Source: Sphingomonas sp. Root241 (GTDB taxonomy: Bacteria > Pseudomonadota > Alphaproteobacteria > Sphingomonadales > Sphingomonadaceae). From it: a stretch of DNA of 64,000 nt. Within the stretch, counting starts at the first letter, position 1, and each line of letters starts with the position of its first letter. Location: the NCBI RefSeq assembly GCF_001428865.1, contig NZ_LMIV01000001.1, positions 1,504,236 to 1,568,235 on the forward strand. The letters run 5' to 3'. A program made the position numbers and the translations under genes. This document shows positions 9,098 through 15,936 of this stretch, piece by piece. Under the pieces are notes generated by a model. That model made no database searches. It was given only the letters and a program-made list of their open reading frames with translations, and was not told where the DNA came from.

Positions 9098-10018
9098 TCA
9101 GCTCTCCGGCAGGAACTCCGGAACGCTCAAATAGCGCTCGCCGGTGTCGTAGTTGAAGCCGAGCACGCGGCTGCCGTCGGGCAGGTCGGGCAGCTTCTGC
9201 AGGATCGCGGCGAGCGTCGCGCCGGACGAGATGCCGACGAGCATGCCTTCCTCGCGCGCGGCGCGGCGGGCCATGTCCTTGGCGACGCCGGCATCGACCT
9301 TGATCACGCCATCGATTGCGTCGGTGTGGAGGTTCTTGGGAACGAAGCCTGCGCCGATGCCCTGGATCGGGTGCGGACCGGGCGTACCGCCGGAGATCAC
9401 CGGCGAGAGCTCGGGCTCGACCGCGAAAACCTTGAGGTTCGGCCAGCTCTTCTTGAGCGTCTCGGCGACGCCGGTGATGTGACCTCCCGTGCCGACGCCG
9501 GTGATGATCACGTCGATCGGCGAATCGGCGAAGTCGTTGAGGATCTCCTGCGCGGTGGTGCGCATGTGGACATCGACGTTCGCCGGGTTCTCGAACTGCT
9601 GCGGCATCCAGGCGCCGGGCGTGGTCTCGACGATCTCCATCGCGCGTTCGATCGAACCCTTCATGCCCTTTTCGCGCGGCGTGAGATCGAAGCTCGCGCC
9701 ATAAGCCAGCATCAGGCGGCGGCGCTCGAGGCTCATGCTCTCGGGCATGACGAGGATGAGCTTATAGCCCTTGACCGCGGCGACCATCGCCAGGCCGACG
9801 CCGGTGTTGCCACTGGTCGGCTCGACGATCGTGCCGCCGGGCTGGAGATCGCCCGAGGCCTCGGCCGCCTCGACCATCGCGAGCGCGATACGGTCCTTGA
9901 TCGAGCCGCCGGGATTGGAGCGCTCGGACTTGATCCAGACCTCGGCGCCGGGGAACAGCTTCTGCACACGGATGTGCGGGGTGTTGCCGATCGTCTCGAG
10001 GATCGTGTTCGCCTTCAT
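9098..10018 (-). CDS. cysK: Cysteine synthase A (O-acetylserine sulfhydrylase)
   Basis: This is a PLP enzyme of 306 residues making L-cysteine from O-acetylserine and sulfide. The Schiff-base lysine is Lys41 in NPGGSIKDR. The substrate loop TSGNTG and the phosphate-binding loop [10 protein letters not shown] are intact. The start at [15 protein letters not shown] fits family members. It overlaps the stop of the upstream MFS gene by four bases (ATGA), so the two are translationally coupled, an unusual pairing that may mean the exporter handles cysteine or a sulfur compound. Confidence 0.95.
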   Translation of the reverse strand: MKANTILETIGNTPHIRVQKLFPGAEVWIKSERSNPGGSIKDRIALAMVEAAEASGDLQPGGTIVEPTSGNTGVGLAMVAAVKGYKLILVMPESMSLERRRLMLAYGASFDLTPREKGMKGSIERAMEIVETTPGAWMPQQFENPANVDVHMRTTAQEILNDFADSPIDVIITGVGTGGHITGVAETLKKSWPNLKVFAVEPELSPVISGGTPGPHPIQGIGAGFVPKNLHTDAIDGVIKVDAGVAKDMARRAAREEGMLVGISSGATLAAILQKLPDLPDGSRVLGFNYDTGERYLSVPEFLPES

Positions 10019-11337
10019 GTCGTCATCTCCTTGGGAGGCACTTCGAGGTTGGCCGGAGGATCGAAGGTGCGAGCCCGCCTGAGTTCGGGGAATAGCTTGG
10101 CCCATACCAGTGTGACAAGGATCGCGCCGATGCCGCCGCCGATCACCGCGGCCAGCGGGCCGATCAATGCGGCGAGGAAGCCAGATTCGGCTTCGCCCAG
10201 TTCGTTCGAGCCCGAGATGAAGAGGGTCGACACCGCGCCGACGCGACCGCGCATCTGATCGGGCGTATAGAGCTGGATCAACGATTGGCGGACATAGACG
10301 GATACCATGTCGGCGGCGCCGAGCACGAAGAGCGCGGCGAGCGAGAGCAGGACCGCCGGCGCCAGATCATGGCCGATCGCCGAGGGGCCGAGCAGCCCGA
10401 TCAGAACAGGTGCCGAGGCGCCGAACACTATGGTCGCGGCTCCGAAGACCGCCACGGCGAACAGCATCTTCTTGCCCACCTCGGTCTTGAGCGGGCGCCA
10501 CGAGAAGAACAATCCGATCATCACTGCGCCCAATGCCGGCGCGGCGCGCAAATGGCCGAGGCCTTCGGAGCCGACCTGGAGGATGTCGCGGGCATAGACC
10601 GGCAGCATCGCAGTGGCGCCGCCTAGCAGCACAGCGAAGAGGTCGAGCGAGATCGCCCCGAGCACGAGTCGGTTGCGACGGACGTAATGGAGGCCGTCGA
10701 CCATCTGCGCCCAGGGGCTGCCGGTGAATTTCACGCTGGTGCGCGGGACTGGCGAGATCAGCAGCATCATCACCAGCGCCAGCGAGAACAGCCCGGCCGC
10801 GACGAAATAGGGCACCGAGGCACCGGCGGCGTAGAGATAGCCGCCCATAGCCGGGCCGATCACGGTGCCGATCTGCCACGAGACCGAGCTCAATGCGATC
10901 GCCGTGGGCAGGCTCTCCTTGGGTACGAGATTGGGCGCGAGCGCCCCGAGCGCCGGGCTGGCGAATGCGCGCGCCACGCCGAGCAGCGCGGCGATGCCGA
11001 ACAAAGCGGGGAGAGTGATCGTACCGGTATAGGTGAGCCAGCCCAATGCCAGGCCGCACAAAGCCTCGAGCGCCAGCGCCGCCCGGGCGATCCAGCGGCG
11101 GTCGATGCGGTCGGCGAGCCAGCCGGCGAACAGCGACAGCGCCAGCAGCGGCAGGAACTGCGCCACCCCGATCAGCCCGAGCTGGAACGCGGCTTCCTTG
11201 ATCGTCATCGTCTCGCGGGCGATGTCGTAGACCTGCCAGCCGATCACGATCACCATCGCCATCTGGCCGAGCGTGGCGGCGAAACGAGCCACCCAATATG
11301 CGCGGAAATTGGCAATCGCGAAGGGATGGATCGGCAT
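10015..11337 (-). CDS. MFS transporter (EntS-like, MFS_3 type)
   Basis: The 440-residue, 12-helix transporter starts [19 protein letters not shown], the characteristic opening of the EntS/MFS_3 group. It has the loop-2/3 motif [18 protein letters not shown]. Members export siderophores, drugs or metabolites, with proton motive force as the likely driver. The first ATG in the frame lies 16 codons further upstream, but the chosen ATG gives the family-typical N-terminus. Coupling to cysK by an ATGA overlap is the only functional hint. Confidence 0.82.
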   Translation of the reverse strand: MPIHPFAIANFRAYWVARFAATLGQMAMVIVIGWQVYDIARETMTIKEAAFQLGLIGVAQFLPLLALSLFAGWLADRIDRRWIARAALALEALCGLALGWLTYTGTITLPALFGIAALLGVARAFASPALGALAPNLVPKESLPTAIALSSVSWQIGTVIGPAMGGYLYAAGASVPYFVAAGLFSLALVMMLLISPVPRTSVKFTGSPWAQMVDGLHYVRRNRLVLGAISLDLFAVLLGGATAMLPVYARDILQVGSEGLGHLRAAPALGAVMIGLFFSWRPLKTEVGKKMLFAVAVFGAATIVFGASAPVLIGLLGPSAIGHDLAPAVLLSLAALFVLGAADMVSVYVRQSLIQLYTPDQMRGRVGAVSTLFISGSNELGEAESGFLAALIGPLAAVIGGGIGAILVTLVWAKLFPELRRARTFDPPANLEVPPKEMTT

Positions 11338-11403
11338 GCCGCGCTCTTGGCGCTTCCCGCGCGGCACTGCAACGGCGGATTGCACGGCGACGAATGGTCC
11401 GCG

Positions 11404-11907
11404 TCAGACGGGCAGCTTGATCCCGTCGAACAGGGTTTCGCGGATCTCCCACGCCTCGGCGGCATAGGTCTCCCGGGTCGGGCCTTCGCGCGAACCATCG
11501 GACTGGACCGGGAGCAACGGGACGATCTCGACCGCCTCGGCTTCCAGGCGCGCGCGGATTCGCCGCATCAGCCGGGCGAGGCCGCGGCGATAGGTGTCCC
11601 ATTGCTCGCCGGGATGGGGGCCCTGCCAGCGCACGACGTGCTGGCGATATTCGGCCATCAGCGCTGCGGTCTCGACGCTCGCCCGTGCGGCGCTCTGCCG
11701 GGCATGCTCGCGGCGATCGCTCATCATGGGGCCATAGACGGTCGATTCCATCCGCGCGAAATGGAGCAGCAGGTCGCGGGTGAAGGCCCAGCGCTTGTCG
11801 GCCAAAGCGTCGCCCTGCAACGGAGGCGGCCCTGCGGCAAAACGCTCCACCGCATCGATGTTGGCGAGGATGCGGCAATGTTGGGCAAGCAGGCGATCGA
11901 CGGACAT
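11404..11907 (-). CDS. Hemerythrin HHE-like domain protein
   Basis: The 167-residue, all-helical protein starts MSVDRLLAQHCRILANIDAVE and continues with LLLHFARMESTVYGPM and EYRQHVVRW. The spacing of His and Glu residues resembles a four-helix hemerythrin-type (HHE) iron-binding bundle, although not every ligand of the family is obvious. It stands alone upstream of the MFS-cysK pair on the same strand, 66 bases away. The role is unknown; sensing of oxygen or nitric oxide, or a purely structural bundle, are options. Confidence 0.55.
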   Translation of the reverse strand: MSVDRLLAQHCRILANIDAVERFAAGPPPLQGDALADKRWAFTRDLLLHFARMESTVYGPMMSDRREHARQSAARASVETAALMAEYRQHVVRWQGPHPGEQWDTYRRGLARLMRRIRARLEAEAVEIVPLLPVQSDGSREGPTRETYAAEAWEIRETLFDGIKLPV

Positions 11908-12042
11908 TCGGGGACAATACTCCTCGTTCCCCTTTGTCCCTGATCTAGCTGATCCCGGGTGAAACCGCGGCTCCGGGGAAGGACGTAATGGTGTTGCTAC
12001 AGAAGCCATCGCAGCAGCGCCCCCACGCGCGTTCGCGGCATC

Positions 12043-12071
12043 TTGCTGCACTGCGGCATAAGGCCTATATT
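12043..12071 (+). promoter_or_regulatory. Promoter of the WYL-like gene
   Basis: TTGCTG (12043-12048), a 17-base spacer and TATATT (12066-12071) form a good sigma-70-type promoter. The predicted start of transcription (about 12078) is only three bases before the ATG at 12081, so the mRNA would have almost no leader. Confidence 0.6.
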
Positions 12072-12080
12072 CCCCCCGTC

Positions 12081-12425
12081 ATGTATCTCAGCGACTCAGA
12101 CCAGACCGCGCCGAGCGGCACCGTGCCGACCCTGTTCGAAGCCATCGTCCGCACCCGCTGCGTCGAGGCGACTTACAATGGGGGCCGCGTCGTCCTCGCC
12201 CCCCACGTAGCCTTCACGCGCCACGGCGAAGTCTATGTCGGCGCCACCACGATCGAGCGCGACGGCATGCCTCCCAAGGAGGAGAAGCTCGGCCTGTTCA
12301 AGCTCGCCGGACTCGGCGGCTTCACGCTGGCCGATCGTGGCTTCACGCCCAGCAACATCTTCGATCCCGCCGACGAACGCTTCGCGGCCGAGACCCTGCT
12401 CGCGGTGGAACGCACCGCGGCCTGA
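12081..12425 (+). CDS. Small WYL-like domain protein, conserved hypothetical
   Basis: The 114-residue protein consists mostly of one beta-rich domain: LFEAIVRTRCVEATYNGGRVVLAPHVAFTRHGEVYVGATT, then LGLFKLAGLGGFTLADRGFTPSNIFDP. The order of a helix, a Y-N-G strand, an A-P-H strand and a final F-x-P segment resembles WYL domains, which sense nucleic-acid or nucleotide ligands in larger regulators. Here the domain lacks a DNA-binding partner. The start at 12081 matches the promoter position. It converges with the glycine-zipper gene, 15 bases away. Confidence 0.6.
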   Translation: MYLSDSDQTAPSGTVPTLFEAIVRTRCVEATYNGGRVVLAPHVAFTRHGEVYVGATTIERDGMPPKEEKLGLFKLAGLGGFTLADRGFTPSNIFDPADERFAAETLLAVERTAA

Positions 12426-12440
12426 TCCCGGCCGAGACGC

Positions 12441-12965
12441 TTAGCGGCAGCGGACCTGCTGCTGGTTGCGATCGATCGCCGAGCCCGCGGCGCCACCGGC
12501 GATCGCGCCGAGCAACGTGCCCACGGTGCTCGAGCGGCGGCCGGCGATGACGTTGCCGAACAATCCGCCCGCCGCCGCACCGACGATCAGCCCGGTCGTG
12601 CCGTCATTGCGCTTGCAATAATAGCGCCCGTCCTCGCCACGATAGACGCGCTCGTCCTGCGTGAGCACGCGCTCCTGGTAATTGCCCGAGCGATAATAAC
12701 GCGAGGGCTCGTAATTCGCGTCATCCTCATAGCGATCGGGACCGCGATCGTCATAGCTGGACCGCGACGTGCGGGCGCGGCGATAGCGATCGACCGCGGC
12801 CTGATATTGCTCATATTCATTGTCGAAGCGGCGCTGCGCGGCATCGAAGCGCGCCTCCTCGTCCTGATACGAGCTGCTGGCGTAGCGCGTGCTGGTCTGC
12901 GCCGAAGCGGGCGCGGCGACGACGAGCGCCGCGGCGAGGGCCGCAAGGCTGGTGATGGTCTTCAT
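12441..12965 (-). CDS. Glycine zipper 2TM domain surface protein
   Basis: The 174-residue exported protein has a signal peptide MKTITSLAALAAALVVAAPA cut after ASA, then a Tyr/Arg/Asp-rich stretch (about 25-105). A C-terminal glycine-zipper domain (TGLIVGAAAGGLFGNVIAG, then GTLLGAIAGGAAGSAIDR) follows. Such domains are found in small outer-membrane or periplasmic proteins (Rick_17kDa/OmpA-like glycine-zipper families). Cys residues in YYCKR and VRC may form a disulfide. The ATG at 12965 is chosen because it begins the signal peptide and is preceded by AAGGAGAG. Confidence 0.8.
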   Translation of the reverse strand: MKTITSLAALAAALVVAAPASAQTSTRYASSSYQDEEARFDAAQRRFDNEYEQYQAAVDRYRRARTSRSSYDDRGPDRYEDDANYEPSRYYRSGNYQERVLTQDERVYRGEDGRYYCKRNDGTTGLIVGAAAGGLFGNVIAGRRSSTVGTLLGAIAGGAAGSAIDRNQQQVRCR

Positions 12966-13109
12966 AATGCTCTCCTTCAGTGCCGTGATACGGACGGCGA
13001 CTCCGAAACGTTCCGGCAATACGCGTGAAGCGTGACTGAACGCCGGGCGACATCGCTCGAAATCGACCAAATCCCCGCGCTAAATTGACTCTTTTGGCCG
13101 AAACGCGAT

Positions 13110-13535
13110 TCATTGCGCAACTTTCTTGCGCGGCGGCACAGGCGGCGCATTGAGCACGGCGAGCGCGAGGCGATAATCGAAGCGGTGGCGCGTGCCGACC
13201 TGCTTGCCCCGGTAAAAGCGCGGGCTGATGATACCATGGATCGCGCGCTCTATCGCCTGGCCGAATGCGTCGTCATAGCCCATCTGCAGCGCCACATCCC
13301 AGGCGGCGGCGAAGCTTTCGGCGCCGGGCCGATCGCGAAGGTTATAGGCCGATTGCTTGGTCATGCCGACCGCGCGGGCGGCGTGGAGCACCGTGCCCAT
13401 CACGGCAAGCGCAGCGATGAAATCGCGCTGGCGGCGCTCGGTCCAGCCATTGTGGCGGACGCGATCGAGCGCGACTGGCGTGAAGGCGAGGGGATCGAGC
13501 TCGGCTTCTGGCGGGGCGGGCGGAAAGTCAGTCAC
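13110..13535 (-). CDS. Terminase-small-subunit-like HTH protein (copy A)
   Basis: The predicted protein is 141 residues from a GTG start at 13535 (VTDFPPAPPEAELDP); upstream reading in frame only shadows copy B. The centre, GWTERRQRDFIAALAVMG, then AARAVGMTKQSAYNLRDR and SFAAAWDVALQMG, resembles the N-terminal helix-turn-helix of phage terminase small subunits. Its C-terminal half (ISPRFYRGKQVGTRHRFDYRLALAVL) is basic. It overlaps the end of copy B by eight bases, so the two are probably co-translated. No other phage gene is nearby, so a chromosomal DNA-binding role is as likely as a phage remnant. Confidence 0.6.
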   Translation of the reverse strand: MTDFPPAPPEAELDPLAFTPVALDRVRHNGWTERRQRDFIAALAVMGTVLHAARAVGMTKQSAYNLRDRPGAESFAAAWDVALQMGYDDAFGQAIERAIHGIISPRFYRGKQVGTRHRFDYRLALAVLNAPPVPPRKKVAQ

Positions 13536-13920
13536 AAGCCGGACCCTTTGCTGCGCGGTTGGCGCGGTACGCCAAAGCGAGCGCCAGCCGTGCCTTGGCC
13601 ATCCCATGGCAGGCGGCATCGACGCGTGCGAGTTGGGCGGCATCGAGACCGCCCCGGCGCAGGACGCGGGTGGCGAGGGCGTCGGCCTCGGCTTCCTCGA
13701 CCGCCCGCCGCCACGCCCGCGAAAAGGCACTGTGCCGGCCAAGGCTGCGGCGGAAACAGGTGACGGCATGCGCGCTGGCGCCGACGCTGGCGGCCGCGGC
13801 GGGGACGTCCCCAGTCCGGAGCAGCATGTAGAGAAAGGCACGCTGGCGTTCGGCCGGCCATTCCGGGTGGGGCGCGAGCTTGCGTGCGGCGAAGGGGTTG
13901 AGGGCTGGCGACTCGGTCAT
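13528..13920 (-). CDS. Terminase-small-subunit-like HTH protein (copy B)
   Basis: The 130-residue protein aligns by eye with copy A. EWPAERQRAFLYMLLRTG matches its GWTERRQRDFIAALAVMG, AAAASVGASAHAVTCFRRSL matches its helix-turn-helix, and AFSRAWRRAVEEA matches SFAAAWDVALQMG. The C-terminal half differs and is Ala/Arg-rich. The arrangement looks like a tandem duplication followed by divergence. Function is unknown; DNA binding is inferred from the fold pattern only. Confidence 0.6.
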   Translation of the reverse strand: MTESPALNPFAARKLAPHPEWPAERQRAFLYMLLRTGDVPAAAASVGASAHAVTCFRRSLGRHSAFSRAWRRAVEEAEADALATRVLRRGGLDAAQLARVDAACHGMAKARLALALAYRANRAAKGPACD

Positions 13921-14036
13921 CGACGAGTCTATTTCAGACGAAATCCTACATGGGAAGGATTTTCGGAACGAAGCGAGAACGAGGCCGTGAGCGTCGGGAG
14001 CTCGGGATCGTGCGAAGCCGCGTTCCCCGGCCGGGA

Positions 14037-14195
14037 TCAGTCGGCTTCGGGCTTGCCGTCGGAGCCTTCGGGATAATCGTCGGGCGATACGCTGGCCTGG
14101 TTCTTGACGGCCTGCAGCTCCTCGGCGGGTCGATCCCCGCCATGGCTGAGTTCGCCGTCGGGCTTGTTGGGCTGGGGTTTTTCAGGGGCGGTCAT
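14037..14195 (-). CDS. 52-residue hydrophilic protein
   Basis: A short ATG-to-TGA frame encodes MTAPEKPQPNKPDGELSHGG and then continues with a charged, Pro-rich, probably disordered chain to the end ...SDGKPEAD. Composition (Pro, Glu, Asp, Lys, Gln) is protein-like and unlike the Arg/Ala-rich shadows of the other frames. It is co-directional with its neighbours. I do not recognise a function. It has no Cys, no membrane segment and no clear ribosome-binding site. Confidence 0.5.
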   Translation of the reverse strand: MTAPEKPQPNKPDGELSHGGDRPAEELQAVKNQASVSPDDYPEGSDGKPEAD

Positions 14196-14238
14196 GCCGG
14201 GAGAACGCGCGGGCGGCGGCAGGGGTTGCGCGCGGCGC

Positions 14239-14358
14239 TCAGGTGGCGGGACGCGGTTGATCGGTGTGACGGAGCAGCCATTCGCGGGCGTGCGCGGCTT
14301 CGTGGCGCTCGGCGACGATCTCGATCGCGCGGGGGGAGAGGGGGGTGATGGTTAGCAT
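14239..14358 (-). CDS. 39-residue small protein
   Basis: The frame from ATG at 14358 encodes MLTITPLSPRAIEIVAERHE, then AAHAREWLLRHTDQPRPAT. The middle is a good amphipathic helix. It lies 36 bases downstream of the PIN-toxin stop and 43 bases upstream of the 52-residue protein, all on the same strand. No family is recognised. The call rests on composition and position alone and could be wrong. Confidence 0.4.
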   Translation of the reverse strand: MLTITPLSPRAIEIVAERHEAAHAREWLLRHTDQPRPAT

Positions 14359-14394
14359 GGGGGGTGGAACGCGCTAGACGGCTTGTGGTGCCGA

Positions 14395-14820
14395 TCAAAA
14401 GTGCTCGACGGGAATGCCGAGTTCGAGTGCCGCGCCTGCCATTTGGTTGTCGAGCGTGACTACCGAAAGTCCCGTCTGACGCGCGATGGCGAGATGCAGC
14501 GCATCGCCCGCGCGTAAGCCAAGGTCATGCCGGGCGGCGAAGTGCGCGGCGGTTTCGAAATGTTCGGTCGTCACGGCGAGGGTGGGAAGGCTGTTGGCCG
14601 CCAGTTGGGCGAAGACGCTCGCGGCTTCGGCGCGTGCTTCCAGTGTAAGCGCGCCGGTTCGAAGCTTGAGTGCCAGCGCACTGGCGACTTCGGTGTGGGT
14701 CCATTCGCTGATCAGGACGGTCGCCGGCTCCCGTGCGCGAAGCCACTTGTTGACCCGCGGCGCTTCCGCCTCGCGAGTGAGCGCGCAGACCAGCGCCGAC
14801 GTATCGAGGTAGAAGCTCAA
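14395..14820 (-). CDS. vapC: PIN domain toxin (VapC-like)
   Basis: The 141-residue PIN-fold ribonuclease has the first acidic residue in MSFYLDTSALV (Asp6), a conserved Glu in SEWTHTEVASAL and Asp in LRAGDALHLAIA. The last strand is VVTLDNQMA. These are the metal-binding acids of VapC toxins, which cleave tRNA or rRNA. The start ATG overlaps the antitoxin stop by four bases (ATGA), the usual layout of an antitoxin-first toxin-antitoxin operon. Confidence 0.9.
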   Translation of the reverse strand: MSFYLDTSALVCALTREAEAPRVNKWLRAREPATVLISEWTHTEVASALALKLRTGALTLEARAEAASVFAQLAANSLPTLAVTTEHFETAAHFAARHDLGLRAGDALHLAIARQTGLSVVTLDNQMAGAALELGIPVEHF

Positions 14821-15065
14821 TAGCGTGCGTCTTCACGCATGCGCCGGACGAACTCTCCAGCGGGCTCCTGCTGCACCGGCATCTTCGCCTGCAATCGTTC
14901 GAGCAGGTCCACGTCGATCGGCTTCCACTCGCGCTCGGCCGCGGGTGGCAGGAGGCGAGCGGCGGGTTTGCCGCGGCGGACGATCTCGATGCTCTCGCCC
15001 GCCTCGACTCGGTCGACGATCTCGCTGAGGCGGGCCTTGGCGTCGGCCAAGTTGATGCGTTCCAT
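14817..15065 (-). CDS. Type II antitoxin, Phd/YefM type
   Basis: The 82-residue antitoxin has the N-terminal Phd/YefM DNA-binding fold: INLADAKARLSEIVDRVEAGE, then IVRRGKPAARLLP. The C-terminal tail (about 50-82) is the probable toxin-binding region. Pairing of a Phd-type antitoxin with a PIN toxin is common. Such antitoxins normally repress their own promoter, which would lie in the 35-base gap to the upstream gene. Confidence 0.88.
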   Translation of the reverse strand: MERINLADAKARLSEIVDRVEAGESIEIVRRGKPAARLLPPAAEREWKPIDVDLLERLQAKMPVQQEPAGEFVRRMREDARY

Positions 15066-15100
15066 AATGGGGTCGGCTCCTGACTAGGTTGGTGACTATA

Positions 15101-15835
15101 TCAGGGTGCGGGCTCTTGCGGAAGCGGAGGTAGCTCGTTCAAAACGAGTTCGCTAACCTGTTCAAGGAGGTTGCTTAAAGCATCGGCGCCGAAGCGCACC
15201 TTCTTAACCCAGATATTGACCGCGGTCCTATGTATCCCACTAGAGCTAAGGTAATCCTTTATCTCAGGCGTACCAATTTCGAGCAATTGCAGCATCGCCA
15301 ACTGATCAGTATATTTATCTTCGTATCTTCCCTTGTGATGAACTCGATTGCGCTGCTTAATTTCCCATAGGAAGGCTTTATCATAAGCCTTTACAATTCT
15401 CCCAATATAAAAATTTTTCTCCGGGAAGAGGCGCTGCGCGGCGTTAAGGGACGATTTCATTCTGTCACGAAACTGAACGATTCTGTCGAAATACATTTCG
15501 CAGCAATTTCGTAAATGATCCGCTCTGCTAATCGGTAGCCCTCCGAATCGACATCTGCGGAAATAGTATTCCGTCGAGCGGACTACATCTGCCATTGAAA
15601 ATAGCGCAAGAAATCCAGTGTACATTTCATGCTGTAGAGATTCTATTGGTGAAACTATTTCATTGGGTATTTTTGACAACTCGCCGACGTCTCCAACTAG
15701 AGCCGCGATCATGCGTTTGTTCGTTCGCTCCTGCCGTCCTTCTGCCGACAGCTCCGTTGTGATGTACGCGGTTACCCTATCAAAGAGCGCCCGCTGATTA
15801 GGGCCCCAAGTGTTATTTGCCACTGGTTCTGTCAT
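15101..15835 (-). CDS. HEPN-like protein of unknown function
   Basis: The 244-residue, mostly helical protein has base composition visibly richer in A and T than every neighbour, suggesting recent transfer. Near the middle, IKQRNRVHHKG contains Arg162-Asn-x3-His167, the R[ND]x3H signature of HEPN ribonucleases. The surrounding long helices (YTGFLALFSMADVVRSTEYY, MYFDRIVQFRDRMKSSLNA) fit a HEPN helical bundle. The start at MTEPVANNTWGPNQ is preferred over an ATG 19 codons upstream. It lies just upstream of the PIN/Phd pair on the same strand. Defence or abortive-infection function is a hypothesis only. Confidence 0.55.
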   Translation of the reverse strand: MTEPVANNTWGPNQRALFDRVTAYITTELSAEGRQERTNKRMIAALVGDVGELSKIPNEIVSPIESLQHEMYTGFLALFSMADVVRSTEYYFRRCRFGGLPISRADHLRNCCEMYFDRIVQFRDRMKSSLNAAQRLFPEKNFYIGRIVKAYDKAFLWEIKQRNRVHHKGRYEDKYTDQLAMLQLLEIGTPEIKDYLSSSGIHRTAVNIWVKKVRFGADALSNLLEQVSELVLNELPPLPQEPAP

Positions 15836-15906
15836 TCGCCCCCCGCCGCAAAACCATCCATAGCCCGTTTTCCAACCGGCCACGAATCTCAAGCTTGTTG
15901 CCTTTC

Positions 15907-15926
15907 CTCTCCCGTTTGCGGGAGAG
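15907..15926 (-). terminator. Hairpin downstream of uvrD
   Basis: CTCTCCCG (15907-15914), loop TTTG, CGGGAGAG (15919-15926) is a perfect 8-base-pair stem. It lies about ten bases past the uvrD stop, with AAAGG rather than a T-run following on the minus strand. Its CTCTCCC core also matches the larger intergenic repeat family seen elsewhere in the window. Confidence 0.5.
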
Positions 15927-15936
15927 ACTTTGCCGC

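Noticed and set aside
7466..10258. Long plus-strand frames opposite the SleB and cysK genes
   Set aside because: Both are antisense shadows. The minus strand has intact catalytic motifs.
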